Below are positions 33,002 through 42,762 of a stretch of DNA of 64,000 nt, piece after piece (positions within the stretch are counted from its first letter, which is position 1; each line of letters begins with the position of its first letter). Below the pieces are notes generated by a model. That model searched no databases and was not told where the DNA came from. It saw only the letters and a program-made list of their open reading frames with translations. The translations under genes and the position numbers were made by a program. This DNA comes from Mycolicibacterium mageritense (GTDB lineage: Bacteria; Actinomycetota; Actinomycetes; Mycobacteriales; Mycobacteriaceae), in contig NZ_AP022567.1 in the NCBI RefSeq assembly GCF_010727475.1, forward strand, positions 62,001 to 126,000, written 5' to 3'.

Positions 33002-34150
33002 TCAGGCGAGCAGTTCGACCAGCGTGGCATTGGCGGTACCGCCGCCCTCACACATGGTCTGCAGTCCGTAACGAATTCCGTTGTCGCGCATGTGGTTGAT
33101 CATCCGGGTCATGAGCACCGCACCCGACGCCCCCAGCGGATGCCCGAGGGCGATCGCCCCGCCCAGTGGATTGAGCTTGGCCTCGTCGGCGCCGGTCTCG
33201 GCCAGCCAGGCCAGTGGCACGGGTGCGAACGCCTCGTTGACCTCGAACACCCCGACCTCGGCGAGCCGTACGCCGGCCTTGTGCAGCACCTTCTCGGTCG
33301 CCGGGATTGGCCCGGTCAGCATCAACACCGGATCCGCGCCGGTCACCGCACCGGCGCGGTACCGTACGATCGGCGAAAGGCCCATGGCCACAGCATTTTC
33401 CGCGGTCATCACCAGCAGTGCGGCGGCACCGTCGGAAATCTGCGACGAGTTGCCCGCATGGATCACGCCGTCCTCCGTGAACGCCGGCTTCAGCCCGGCC
33501 AACTTCTCGACGGTGGTCCCCCGCCGCACGCCTTCGTCGTCGACCACCGGATCACCGTCATCCGGGAACACCGTGATCGTCTGCGTCTCGAAGGCTCGGC
33601 TGTCCTGCGCGGCGGCCGCTCGTGCGTGCGACGCGGCGGAGTACTCATCGAGCCGGGTCCGGCTGAAACCCCATTTCTGAGCGATCATCTCAGCCGAGAT
33701 ACCTTGGTTGAACGCGAAACCTTTATACCGGTCAAGCACTTTCGGGCCATAGGGTTGGCCGGTGGCGCGGGCCGCGCCCAGTGGAACGCGGCTCATCACC
33801 TCGACCCCGCCGGCCACCACGACGTCCTGCTGTCCCGACATCACGGCGTGCACCGCGAAATCCAGGGCCTGCTGGCTGGACCCGCAGGCGCGGTTCACCG
33901 TGGTGCCCGGGATGTGCTCGGGCCAGCCCGCGGCGAGCACCGAGAATCGACCGATGTTGCTGGACTGGTCTCCGACCTGGGACACGCAGCCCCACACCAC
34001 ATCGTCGATGATGTCGGGACTGATGCCCGTGCGTTCGACGAGCGCGTTGAGGACGAGTGCGGACAGGTCGGCGGCGTGGAACCCGGACAATCCGCCGTTG
34101 CGTTTGCCGACCGGGGTGCGGACGGCGTCGACGATGACTGTTTCACGCAT
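33002..34150 (-). CDS. Acetyl-CoA acyltransferase (thiolase, FadA type)
   Basis: This 382-residue thiolase cleaves 3-ketoacyl-CoA. The nucleophile is the Cys in VNRACGSSQQALDFAV, the histidine is in GGAIALGHPLGASGAVL and the second cysteine is in CEGGGTANATLVE. In that last motif Thr-Ala replaces the usual Met-Gly, a small oddity. The ATG at 34150 is chosen because GGAG lies eight bases upstream, and it overlaps the preceding CoA-transferase stop. The operon otherwise has a CoA-transferase, SDR and acyl-CoA dehydrogenases, so this is the final beta-oxidation step. Confidence 0.94.
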   Translation of the reverse strand: MRETVIVDAVRTPVGKRNGGLSGFHAADLSALVLNALVERTGISPDIIDDVVWGCVSQVGDQSSNIGRFSVLAAGWPEHIPGTTVNRACGSSQQALDFAVHAVMSGQQDVVVAGGVEVMSRVPLGAARATGQPYGPKVLDRYKGFAFNQGISAEMIAQKWGFSRTRLDEYSAASHARAAAAQDSRAFETQTITVFPDDGDPVVDDEGVRRGTTVEKLAGLKPAFTEDGVIHAGNSSQISDGAAALLVMTAENAVAMGLSPIVRYRAGAVTGADPVLMLTGPIPATEKVLHKAGVRLAEVGVFEVNEAFAPVPLAWLAETGADEAKLNPLGGAIALGHPLGASGAVLMTRMINHMRDNGIRYGLQTMCEGGGTANATLVELLA

Positions 34151-35390
34151 GGCGAGTGCTCCGATCTCGAGATGTCGGGTATTGCGGGCCGATCGCACCC
34201 TGTTCGCGCAGCTCGGCGATCTCGTCGGCGGTCATACCCATATCCGTCAGGATGGCATCGGTGTGCTCGCCGAGGCCGGGAACCGCGCCCATCGGTTGTT
34301 CGAATCCCGTGATCACCGGCGGCGGCAGCAGAGCGGAGATCTCACCGTTCGGGGTCGCGACGGGCCGCCAGCGGTCCCGGTCTTTGAGGTGCTGATGGGC
34401 GACCACCTCACTGGGCCGGTTGTAGCGCGAGTTGCCGATACCCGCTTCGTCGGCGATCTGCTGGATCTCGGCGAGGTCGTGCTGTGCGCACCACGCTGCG
34501 ATCGCGTCGGTGAGCACGTCGCGGCCCGCGCAGCGGTCGGAATTGGTGGCGAACCGCGGATCGTCGGCCAGATCCGGTCGGTCGATGATCTCGCGTGCCA
34601 GCCGCTGCCATTCCCGGTCGTTGGTGGTGCCGAGCACCACGGTCTGTCCGTCACGCGTCGGAAACGCCCCGTACGGGGACACGGCCGGCGAGCTCATCCC
34701 GAGTGGCTGCTGGTCGACACCGGAATGCTGGGTGTAGGTCAGCGGATAGCCCATGATGTCGGTCATGGTGTCGAACAGGCTGACCGCAACGGCCGGGGCA
34801 GGCCCGTTCTCGTGCCGCCGTGAGCGGCCGAGCAAAAGCGCCATGATCGACAGTGCGGCATAAAGACCCGTCGAGATGTCGGCGACCGGCGGCCCGGGTT
34901 TGGCCGGCTGGTCCGGATACCCGGTGACCGCGCACGCCCCCGATTCGGCCTGAACCAGCAGGTCGTAGGCGCGCTTGTGCGACAGCGGACCGCCGGTGCC
35001 GTACCCGTCGATCTCGACGGGTATCAACCGCGGATGGCGCTCGGCCAGATCGGCGGGCCCGAGCCCCATACGCGCGGTCGCGCCCGGCGCCAGATTGGAC
35101 ACCAACGCGTCGGCCCCCTCGAGCAACCGGTGCAACACCGCCATGCCTGCGGCTGACTTCAGGTCGAGGGTGATCGATTCCTTGCCGCGGTTGGCCCAGA
35201 CAAAGTGGGCGGCAAGGCCGTTCACCACATCGTCGTAGTCGCGGGCGAAGTCTCCGCCCTTCGGGTTCTCGACCTTGATCACCCGAGCCCCGAAGTCTGC
35301 GAGCACCCGCGTGCACATCGGGGCCGACACCGCCTGTTCCAGTGCCACGATTGTGATCCCGGCCAGCGGCGCGGTCTGAGATTCGCTCAC
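34143..35390 (-). CDS. Family III CoA-transferase (CaiB/BaiF)
   Basis: This 415-residue CoA-transferase has LAGITIVALEQAVSAPMCTR, GARVIKVENPKGGDFARDY and NRGKESITLDL. The nucleophilic aspartate is Asp143 in RAYDLLVQAESG, with the usual following Gln. The GTG at 35390 is chosen because family similarity starts there. It lies four bases after the SDR stop and overlaps the thiolase start by eight bases. It may activate the acid whose ketone the neighbouring genes degrade. Confidence 0.92.
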   Translation of the reverse strand: MSESQTAPLAGITIVALEQAVSAPMCTRVLADFGARVIKVENPKGGDFARDYDDVVNGLAAHFVWANRGKESITLDLKSAAGMAVLHRLLEGADALVSNLAPGATARMGLGPADLAERHPRLIPVEIDGYGTGGPLSHKRAYDLLVQAESGACAVTGYPDQPAKPGPPVADISTGLYAALSIMALLLGRSRRHENGPAPAVAVSLFDTMTDIMGYPLTYTQHSGVDQQPLGMSSPAVSPYGAFPTRDGQTVVLGTTNDREWQRLAREIIDRPDLADDPRFATNSDRCAGRDVLTDAIAAWCAQHDLAEIQQIADEAGIGNSRYNRPSEVVAHQHLKDRDRWRPVATPNGEISALLPPPVITGFEQPMGAVPGLGEHTDAILTDMGMTADEIAELREQGAIGPQYPTSRDRSTRHA

Positions 35391-35394
35391 AGGC

Positions 35395-36186
35395 TCACAT
35401 AACCATGCCGCCGTCGACCGGCAGCACCTGCCCGGTGATGTACGACGCGGCATCGGAGGCCAGGAAGACGAACGCTCCGGCAACTTCCTCGGCTTGGGCC
35501 CACCGCTTCAACGGGATCCGGTTCATCATGTTGGCCGCGAACTTCTCATTGGTGCGGATGGTCTCGGTCATCGGTGTCGCCGCAAGCGGCGCCAGCGCGT
35601 TGACCATGATGTTCTTGGGCGCCAGTTCCCGCGCGAGCGATTTGGTGAAGCCGATGATGGCTGCCTTGGCCGCCGAGTAGTTGACCTGGCCAAGGGTTCC
35701 GGTGATCCCCGCCGACGACGTGACGTTGATGACGCGCCCCGTGCCGTCCGTCGGCAGGTGCGGCAATGCGGCCTGGGTGACGTGGAACGTTCCCATCACA
35801 TGAACGTCGAACGTCAACCGGAACGTCTCGTCGGTCAGCTTGGGAAACATCGCGGGCGACGTGACGCCCGCGTTGTTGACGACGATGTGCAGGTTGCCTT
35901 CGCCGAGCGCGGCCGCCTGCGCTGCGGCGGCCACCGCGGCGTCGCGGTCGTTCACGTCGAGCGCGGCACTGTCGGCCTTCCCGCCTCCGGCGGCGGTATT
36001 GGATTTGCCGCCTCCGGCGGCGGTGTTGATCCGTTCGGCAACCACGGCCGCCGCGTCACCACTGATGTCGGTGACGAGCACCGCCGCACCCGCCGCGGCC
36101 AGCGCCTCGGATACGGCGGCACCGATGCCGGCACCCGCGCCCGTCACCAGTGCCGAGCGTCCGGTCAGATCGAAATAGGTTCTCAT
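35395..36186 (-). CDS. Short-chain dehydrogenase with an internal repeated insert
   Basis: This 263-residue SDR is similar to 3-ketoacyl reductases. It has TGAGAGIGAAVSEALAAAG, NNAGVTSPAM, INVTSSAGITG and the catalytic NYSAAKAAI. Between helix C and the next strand there is an unusual insert, two copies of a nine-residue unit NTAAGGGKS/NTAAGGGKA (about 35966-36030). It is encoded by a 27-base direct repeat, probably from replication slippage. The ATG at 36186 is weakly supported, since GAGGAG lies about 12 bases upstream. It is part of the operon of amidohydrolase, acyl-CoA dehydrogenase, CoA-transferase and thiolase. Confidence 0.88.
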   Translation of the reverse strand: MRTYFDLTGRSALVTGAGAGIGAAVSEALAAAGAAVLVTDISGDAAAVVAERINTAAGGGKSNTAAGGGKADSAALDVNDRDAAVAAAAQAAALGEGNLHIVVNNAGVTSPAMFPKLTDETFRLTFDVHVMGTFHVTQAALPHLPTDGTGRVINVTSSAGITGTLGQVNYSAAKAAIIGFTKSLARELAPKNIMVNALAPLAATPMTETIRTNEKFAANMMNRIPLKRWAQAEEVAGAFVFLASDAASYITGQVLPVDGGMVM

Positions 36187-36202
36187 CGAACGAGTTGTCT
36201 CC

Positions 36203-37381
36203 TCAGTAGCTCTTGGGCAGGCCGAGCACATTGGCACCGAGGAAGTTCAGGATCATCTCCTGGCTCACCGGAGCGATCTTCATCAGTCGCGACTCGCGGA
36301 AGAACCGCGAGATGTTGTACTCCTCGGAGTAACCCATGCCGCCATGCGTCTGCAGCGCACGGTCCGCAGCGGTGAACCCGGCGTCCGCGCACAAGTACTT
36401 GGCCATGTTGGCCTCACGGCCGCAGGGCTTTCCGTTGTCGTAGAGCCAGGTGGCCTTGCGCAGCACGAGCTCGGCGGCGTCGAGCCGGGCCAGCGAGTCC
36501 GCCAGCGGAAACTGGATGCCCTGGTTCATGCCGATGGGACGGTCGAACACGACCCGCTCGTTGGCGTACTGCACGGCCCGGTCCAGCGCGACCCGCCCGA
36601 TGCCCAACGCCTCGGCCGCGATGAGCATCCGCTCGGGGTTGAGCCCGTGCAGGAGGTAGCTGAACCCTTTGCCCTCTTCACCGATCCGATGCTCGACGGG
36701 CACCCGCAGATCGTCGATGAACAGTTCGTTGGAGCTCACGGCGTTGCGGCCCATCTTGCGGATCGGCCGGATGTCGACGTGATCGCGGTCGAGGTCGGTG
36801 AGGAACAGCGACAGCCCGTCTGTCGGCTTCTGCGCCTCCTCACGCGGCGTCGTACGCGTCAGCAGCAGGATCTTCTCGGATTCGAGTGCTTTTGAGATCC
36901 ACACCTTGCGGCCGTTCACCACATAGCTGTCACCGTCCCGCCTGGCGAATGTGGTGATGCGCGAAGTATCGAGGCCCGCACCAGGTTCGGTGACGCCGAA
37001 ACACACATGCAGGTCGCCGCCCGCGATCCGGGGCAGAGTCTCCGCCTTCATCTCGTCGGAACCGAACACCACGACGGGCTGCATACCGAAGATCGACATG
37101 TGGATGGAGCTGGCGGCGTTCATGCCGCCGCCCGAGCGGGCAACCTCCTCGGCCAGGATGGTCGCCTCGGTGATGCCGAGGCCGTGGCCACCGTATTCCT
37201 CCGGGATGGTCATTCCGAGCCAGCCACCGCCGGCGATGGCGTCGTAGAACTCTTGCGGGAATTCGTGGGCCTGGTCCTTCTCCATCCAGTAGTGGTCGCC
37301 GAACTTGGCCGCCAGCTCCGCGACCGAGGCACGGATCAGCTGCTGATCCTCGGTCAGTTCGAAGTTCATCCCACCCGACAC
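36203..37381 (-). CDS. Acyl-CoA dehydrogenase
   Basis: This complete 392-residue acyl-CoA dehydrogenase has IPEEYGGHGLGITEATIL, VTEPGAGLDTSRITTFA and NGRKVWISKALESE. The C-terminal QTHGGMGYSEEYNISRFFRE leads to EMILNFLGANVLGLP. In the flavin loop Leu-Asp replaces the usual Ser-Asp of GSD. The GTG at 37381 gives 392 residues; an ATG at 37369 is an equally good start (GGGTGGG before it). The gene follows the amidohydrolase stop by 15 bases. Confidence 0.92.
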   Translation of the reverse strand: MSGGMNFELTEDQQLIRASVAELAAKFGDHYWMEKDQAHEFPQEFYDAIAGGGWLGMTIPEEYGGHGLGITEATILAEEVARSGGGMNAASSIHMSIFGMQPVVVFGSDEMKAETLPRIAGGDLHVCFGVTEPGAGLDTSRITTFARRDGDSYVVNGRKVWISKALESEKILLLTRTTPREEAQKPTDGLSLFLTDLDRDHVDIRPIRKMGRNAVSSNELFIDDLRVPVEHRIGEEGKGFSYLLHGLNPERMLIAAEALGIGRVALDRAVQYANERVVFDRPIGMNQGIQFPLADSLARLDAAELVLRKATWLYDNGKPCGREANMAKYLCADAGFTAADRALQTHGGMGYSEEYNISRFFRESRLMKIAPVSQEMILNFLGANVLGLPKSY

Positions 37382-37396
37382 GTCGCGGTCTCTCCT

Positions 37397-38692
37397 TCAG
37401 TCTTTGGCGCCGGCAACGGCTTTGGCGTTGGCCTGGAAGTCGGCAAACGTGGTGCCGGTCTTCTCCTTGTGGCTCAGTGCACGGATCGACACGTCATGCC
37501 CCTCGGCAGCCTTGCGCAGCGCGCCGACCGTCGCCTGGTCTTTCGGAACGTGCGCGAACGGGTCGAAGTGGTACAGCCGCATGGCGTTCTCGTGGGTGAT
37601 CTTGTTGATCTCGTCGTCGGGCACGTTGTAAGTGTCGAACACCGCGGCGAGTTCTTCTGGTGCACCGGGCCACATCGAGTCTGAGTGCGGGTAGTCCATT
37701 TCCCAGCAGATGTTGTCGACACCGATCTCATGGCGGTTCTTCACGCCGATGGGGTCGGAGATGAAGCACGTCATGAAGTGCTCCCGGAACACCTCGGACG
37801 GCAACTTGCCGCCGAAATTCTGGTGCGTCCACGTCGAATGCATGTCGTAGGTCCGGTCGACCCGGTCCAGGAAGTACGGAATCCAGCCGGTCCCGCCCTC
37901 CGACAGTGCGATCTTGAGATCCGGGTAGGCCTTGATGGGCGCGGACCACAGCAGGTCGGCCGCGGCTTGCACGATGTTCATGGGCTGCAGCGTGATCATC
38001 ACGTCCATCGGCGCGTCCGGCGCGGTGATCGCGAGCTTGCCCGACGACCCGATGTGCACGTTCATCACCGTGTCGGTGTCACACAAGGCCTCCCACAACG
38101 GCTTCCAGTACTCCAGGTCATGGAAGCTGGGATAGCCGAGGGTCGACGGGTTCTCGGTGAAGGTCAGCGAGTGCACGCCTTTCTTCGACACGCGCCGCAC
38201 CTCGTCGGCACACAGCTGCGGATCCCAGATCGCCGGCAGCGCCATGGGGATGAAGCGGCCCGGGTTGGATCCGCACCACTCGTCGATGTGCCAGTCGTTG
38301 TAAGCCTGTACGAGCGCCAGCGAGAACTCGGAATCGTCGGTGGCGAACAGGCGCGCGGCGAAACCGGGGAACGACGGGAAGTTCATGGTCGCCAAGACCC
38401 CGCCGGCGTTCATGTCCTTGACCCGCTCGTCGGGGTCATAGCAGCCCTTGCGGATCTCATCGAGGCCTTGCGGCTCCAACCCGTATTCCTCTTTCGGGCG
38501 GCCCGCCACGGCGTTGAGCGCGACGTTGGGGATCACGGTGTCGCGGAACTGCCACGTGTCGGACCCGTCCGGGTTGTGCACGAGCCGGGGCGCCTCATCC
38601 CGGTACTTCTCCGGCAGGTGGTTCTTGAACATGTTCGGCGGCTCGATGATGTGGTCGTCCACGCTGATCAAGATCATGTCGTCTTTGTTCAT
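37397..38692 (-). CDS. Amidohydrolase family (Amidohydro_2) enzyme
   Basis: This 431-residue TIM-barrel metal enzyme carries the full ligand set: the N-terminal D-x-H element in ISVDDHIIEPP, the histidine in MNVHIGSSG and the aspartate in WEMDYPHSDS. Its size and its start MNKDDMILISVDDHIIEP resemble a large mycobacterial group found in steroid or aromatic clusters. It is the first gene of the 38692-30563 operon. A weak GAGAAY-type site lies 40 bases upstream, in the divergent region shared with the Rieske oxygenase operon. Confidence 0.9.
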   Translation of the reverse strand: MNKDDMILISVDDHIIEPPNMFKNHLPEKYRDEAPRLVHNPDGSDTWQFRDTVIPNVALNAVAGRPKEEYGLEPQGLDEIRKGCYDPDERVKDMNAGGVLATMNFPSFPGFAARLFATDDSEFSLALVQAYNDWHIDEWCGSNPGRFIPMALPAIWDPQLCADEVRRVSKKGVHSLTFTENPSTLGYPSFHDLEYWKPLWEALCDTDTVMNVHIGSSGKLAITAPDAPMDVMITLQPMNIVQAAADLLWSAPIKAYPDLKIALSEGGTGWIPYFLDRVDRTYDMHSTWTHQNFGGKLPSEVFREHFMTCFISDPIGVKNRHEIGVDNICWEMDYPHSDSMWPGAPEELAAVFDTYNVPDDEINKITHENAMRLYHFDPFAHVPKDQATVGALRKAAEGHDVSIRALSHKEKTGTTFADFQANAKAVAGAKD

Positions 38693-38731
38693 GACTGCTC
38701 CGTTCCGCTCGCCAACCGATTCTCCACTTCA

Positions 38732-38746
38732 GAAAACTAGCTTCTC
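38732..38746. promoter_or_regulatory. Weak GAGAAY-type site before the amidohydrolase operon
   Basis: GAAAACTAGCTTCTC resembles the consensus with two mismatches. It overlaps a second palindrome, TTCTCG-CCAAA-CGAGAA (38742-38758). It lies 40 bases before the start at 38692, on the minus-strand side. Confidence 0.4.
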
Positions 38747-38864
38747 GCCAAACGAGAATCAATGTCTGACCGCGCTGACGAGCGCGAATACCCAGGTCAT
38801 CCCGCGGGTTGCCACGCTCCCATTGACCGTCGGAGAAAAAGATGGAAACCTCTTAGTCCGAAAT

Positions 38865-38879
38865 GAGAACATGATTCTC
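38865..38879. promoter_or_regulatory. GAGAAY-type operator before the Rieske oxygenase operon
   Basis: GAGAACATGATTCTC lies inside ATGAGAACATGATTCTCAT (38863-38881), a near-perfect 19-base palindrome. It is 33 bases upstream of the GTG at 38912, the same spacing as the sites before 10655 and 24905. Confidence 0.72.
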
Positions 38880-38911
38880 ATCAACGAGAGTCATGGAGAG
38901 GAGGCCGGAAC

Positions 38912-39469
38912 GTGCGCGTGCCCCCGCTGCCAGCCGACGAGTGGGACGACGACGTGCGACACGCACTCGCGGTCATGCTCCCCGAGGAGCGGCTCAACCC
39001 GGAAGGTGCCGGCACCGCACTGTCGACGCTGGCCCGCCACCCGCACCTGACCAAGGCGTTCCTGCGGTTCAGCAACCACCTGCTGTTCCGCTCGACGCTC
39101 GACGCCCGGCTCCGCGAGCTCGCGATCCTGCGGATCGCGCACCGCAGGCATTGCGAATACGAGTGGGCCCACCACGTTTTCATCGCCAAGGCCCAGGGGC
39201 TGACCGACGACGAGATCGCGGATATCCAGCTCGGCAAGGCCGCTGCCACGCTCGACCAGTTGGTGCTCGACGCCGTGGACGAACTCGATGAAGAGTCCCG
39301 CATCTCCGACGCCACGTGGGCGGCGCTGTGCGAGCACCTCGACGAACGTCAGCGCATGGACCTGGTTTTCACGATCGGCGGCTACGGCCTGATGGCCATG
39401 GCTTACAACACGTTCGGCATCCAGCCCGAACACGGCACGGCCGAACCCGGACCCCGAGAGAGAAGGTAG
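38912..39469 (+). CDS. Carboxymuconolactone decarboxylase/AhpD-like protein
   Basis: This all-helical 185-residue protein belongs to the carboxymuconolactone decarboxylase family. The core is HLLFRSTLDARLRELAILRI, then CEYEWAHHVFIAKAQGL. It lacks the CxxC redox pair of AhpD peroxidase partners and keeps the YEWxxH signature of the decarboxylase-like group. The GTG at 38912 follows GAGGAGG. The gene is the first of the Rieske oxygenase operon and ends four bases before it. The actual reaction is unknown. Confidence 0.88.
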   Translation: MRVPPLPADEWDDDVRHALAVMLPEERLNPEGAGTALSTLARHPHLTKAFLRFSNHLLFRSTLDARLRELAILRIAHRRHCEYEWAHHVFIAKAQGLTDDEIADIQLGKAAATLDQLVLDAVDELDEESRISDATWAALCEHLDERQRMDLVFTIGGYGLMAMAYNTFGIQPEHGTAEPGPRERR

Positions 39470-39473
39470 ACAA

Positions 39474-40781
39474 GTGGCACATTTCCCGAAACCGGCTGTC
39501 GGCAGCTGGACCGAGAACTGGCCTGAATTGGGCACGGCCCCAGTCGATTACACCGATTCGATCGATCCCGAGCAGTGGAAGCTCGAACAGCAGGCGATCT
39601 TCCGCAGGCTCTGGTTGCACGTCGGCCGGGTCGAGCGACTTCCCAAGACGGGCAGCTACTTCACCCGCGAGATGCCGTCGGTGGGCCCCGGCACGTCGAT
39701 CATCGTCAACAAGGACAAAGACGGCACCATTCGCGCCTTCTACAACATGTGCCGCCATCGCGGCAACAAGCTGGTCTGGAACGACTACCCCGGCGAGGAA
39801 GTCTCGGGCAGCTGCCGACAGTTCACCTGCAAGTACCACGCGTGGCGCTATGCACTCAACGGGGATCTCACGTTCATCCAGCAGGAGCAGGAGTTCTTCG
39901 ACGTCGACAAGGCCGACTATCCGCTCAAGCCAGTGCGCTGCGAGGTGTGGGAAGGCTTCATCTTCGTCAACTTCGACGACGACGCCGAGCCGCTGCGGGA
40001 TTACCTCGGCGACTTCGCAAAGGGTTTGGAAGGCTACCCCTTCCACGAGATGACCGAGGTGTACAGCTACCGCTCGGAGATCAAGGCCAACTGGAAGCTC
40101 TTCATCGACGCGTTCGTCGAGTTCTACCACGCACCGATCCTGCACATGAAGCAGGCCACCAAGGAGGAGGCCGAGAAGCTCGCCAAGGTCGGATTCGAGG
40201 CGCTGCACTACGACATCAAGGATCAGCACTCGATGATCTCGTCCTGGGGCGGCATGAGCCCGCCCAAGGATCTCAACATGGTCAAGCCCATCGAGCGCAT
40301 CCTCCACAGCGGCCTGTTCGGCCCGTGGGACCGTCCCGACATCAAGGGCATCCTGCCCGACGAGCTGCCGCCCGCGGTCAACCCCGCGCGCCAGAAGACC
40401 TGGGGTCAGGACTCCTTCGAGTTCTTCCCCAACTTCACGCTGCTGCTCTGGGTGCCGGGCTGGTACCTGACGTACAACTACTGGCCGACGGGCGTGGACA
40501 CCCACATCTTCGAGGCCAACCTGTATTTCGTGCCGCCCAAGAACACCCGGCAGCGACTGTCCCAGGAGCTCGCCGCGGTCACGTTCAAGGAATACGCGCT
40601 GCAGGACGCCAACACCCTCGAAGCCACCCAGACTCAGATCGGCACCCGCGCGGTCACCGAATTCCCGCTGTGCGACCAGGAAATCCTGCTGCGGCACCTG
40701 CACCACACCGCGCACAAGTACGTCGATGCGTACAAGGCGGAAAAAGCAGTCAAGACCAATGGGAGCGTCGCGCATGTCTGA
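39474..40781 (+). CDS. Rieske non-heme iron oxygenase, alpha subunit
   Basis: This 435-residue oxygenase has a Rieske domain with MCRHRGNK and, 20 residues on, TCKYHAW (the two Cys-x-His pairs). The catalytic domain holds the iron-binding histidines in VEFYHAPILH (H-x4-H). Such enzymes hydroxylate rings or demethylate using an external reductase. The GTG at 39474 lies four bases after the previous stop. No beta subunit or dedicated reductase is encoded nearby; the Rieske ferredoxin at 13231 or the NuoF-like protein at 15023 could serve. A small unknown protein overlaps its end. Confidence 0.92.
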   Translation: MAHFPKPAVGSWTENWPELGTAPVDYTDSIDPEQWKLEQQAIFRRLWLHVGRVERLPKTGSYFTREMPSVGPGTSIIVNKDKDGTIRAFYNMCRHRGNKLVWNDYPGEEVSGSCRQFTCKYHAWRYALNGDLTFIQQEQEFFDVDKADYPLKPVRCEVWEGFIFVNFDDDAEPLRDYLGDFAKGLEGYPFHEMTEVYSYRSEIKANWKLFIDAFVEFYHAPILHMKQATKEEAEKLAKVGFEALHYDIKDQHSMISSWGGMSPPKDLNMVKPIERILHSGLFGPWDRPDIKGILPDELPPAVNPARQKTWGQDSFEFFPNFTLLLWVPGWYLTYNYWPTGVDTHIFEANLYFVPPKNTRQRLSQELAAVTFKEYALQDANTLEATQTQIGTRAVTEFPLCDQEILLRHLHHTAHKYVDAYKAEKAVKTNGSVAHV

Positions 40782-41118
40782 GACCAAAGAAGCCCTGCTG
40801 CCGGCGGAATTCGCCGACCTGGAACGGTTTTCCGACTGGATCCTGCCCACCGAGCCCGAGCGTTACGCCAAGCGGTTGGCGTCCTCGATGGAGGAGATGC
40901 AGGAGCTCTACGACGTCGGCATGGCCCGGCTGGAGGACGTCATGGTGTACCTGGACGCCCGCTTCCCGTTGCACGGCATGCCCGACGACGCCAAGCGGCT
41001 CATGCACCTGATGCAGTCGGTGGTGATGGTGAGCTTCCCGGTAGAGGTGTGGAAGCAGCCGCGCGTGCTCGACAGCGGCGCGGCATGGGTCGAGATCGTC
41101 CGGGAGCCGGTGGTCTAG
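40774..41118 (+). CDS. Small protein of unknown function in the Rieske oxygenase operon
   Basis: The 114-residue product starts MSETKEALLPAEFADLERFS and has KRLASSMEEMQELYDVGMAR then PLHGMPDDAKRLMHLMQS. It is acidic, helical and without a recognised domain, signal peptide or membrane segment. The ATG overlaps the oxygenase gene by eight bases, so it is translated with it. That tight coupling makes it a candidate accessory or small structural subunit of the oxygenase, by inference only. Confidence 0.8.
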   Translation: MSETKEALLPAEFADLERFSDWILPTEPERYAKRLASSMEEMQELYDVGMARLEDVMVYLDARFPLHGMPDDAKRLMHLMQSVVMVSFPVEVWKQPRVLDSGAAWVEIVREPVV

Positions 41119-41120
41119 AG

Positions 41121-42330
<1,210 letters not shown>

Positions 42331-42344
<14 letters not shown>

Positions 42345-42762
42345 AACTGACGACCTGGTGGAGATCCAGCAGCTGCTGGCCCGTTACGCCGTCACCATCA
42401 CGCAGGGCGACATCGAAGGCCTGATCTCCGTGTTCACCCCGGACGGCACTTACAGCGCGTTCGGGGAAACCTATGCGCTGGAACGCTTCCCGGTGCTCGT
42501 CGACGCCGCCCCCAAAGGACTGTTCATGACCGGGACCGCGCTGGTGACCTTTGACGCCGACGATCATGACGCCGCGACCGGCACCCAGCCACTGTGCTTC
42601 ATCGAGCACTCCACGCACGACATGCGCATCGGCTACTACAACGACACCTACCTGCGGACCCCCGAGGGCTGGCGACTGAGAACACGCGCCATGACGTTCA
42701 TCCGGCGCAGCGGCGCGCACGACCACGGCAAACCGCACGCGATCGGTCGGCCGTCAGCATGA
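42331..42762 (+). CDS. NTF2-like (SnoaL-type) protein
   Basis: This 143-residue alpha+beta cone-barrel protein is of the SnoaL_4/NTF2-like kind. It has DLVEIQQLLARYAVTITQGD, FTPDGTYSAFGE and a C-terminal YLRTPEGWRLRTRAMTFIRR. In this superfamily members act as dehydratases, isomerases (as in ketosteroid isomerase) or hydrolases, and many are binding proteins. It overlaps its neighbours at both ends (14 and 4 bases). Context in a Rieske oxygenase/acyl-CoA dehydrogenase operon suggests a small catalytic step on an oxygenated intermediate. Confidence 0.85.

Noticed and set aside
31762..34312. Long plus-strand open frames opposite acyl-CoA dehydrogenase and thiolase
   Set aside because: No recognisable protein; the minus-strand genes are complete and overlapping.
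38742..38758. TTCTCG-CCAAA-CGAGAA as another GAGAAY site
   Set aside because: The half-sites face the other way with a different spacing. It is noted only as overlapping the weak site at 38732.
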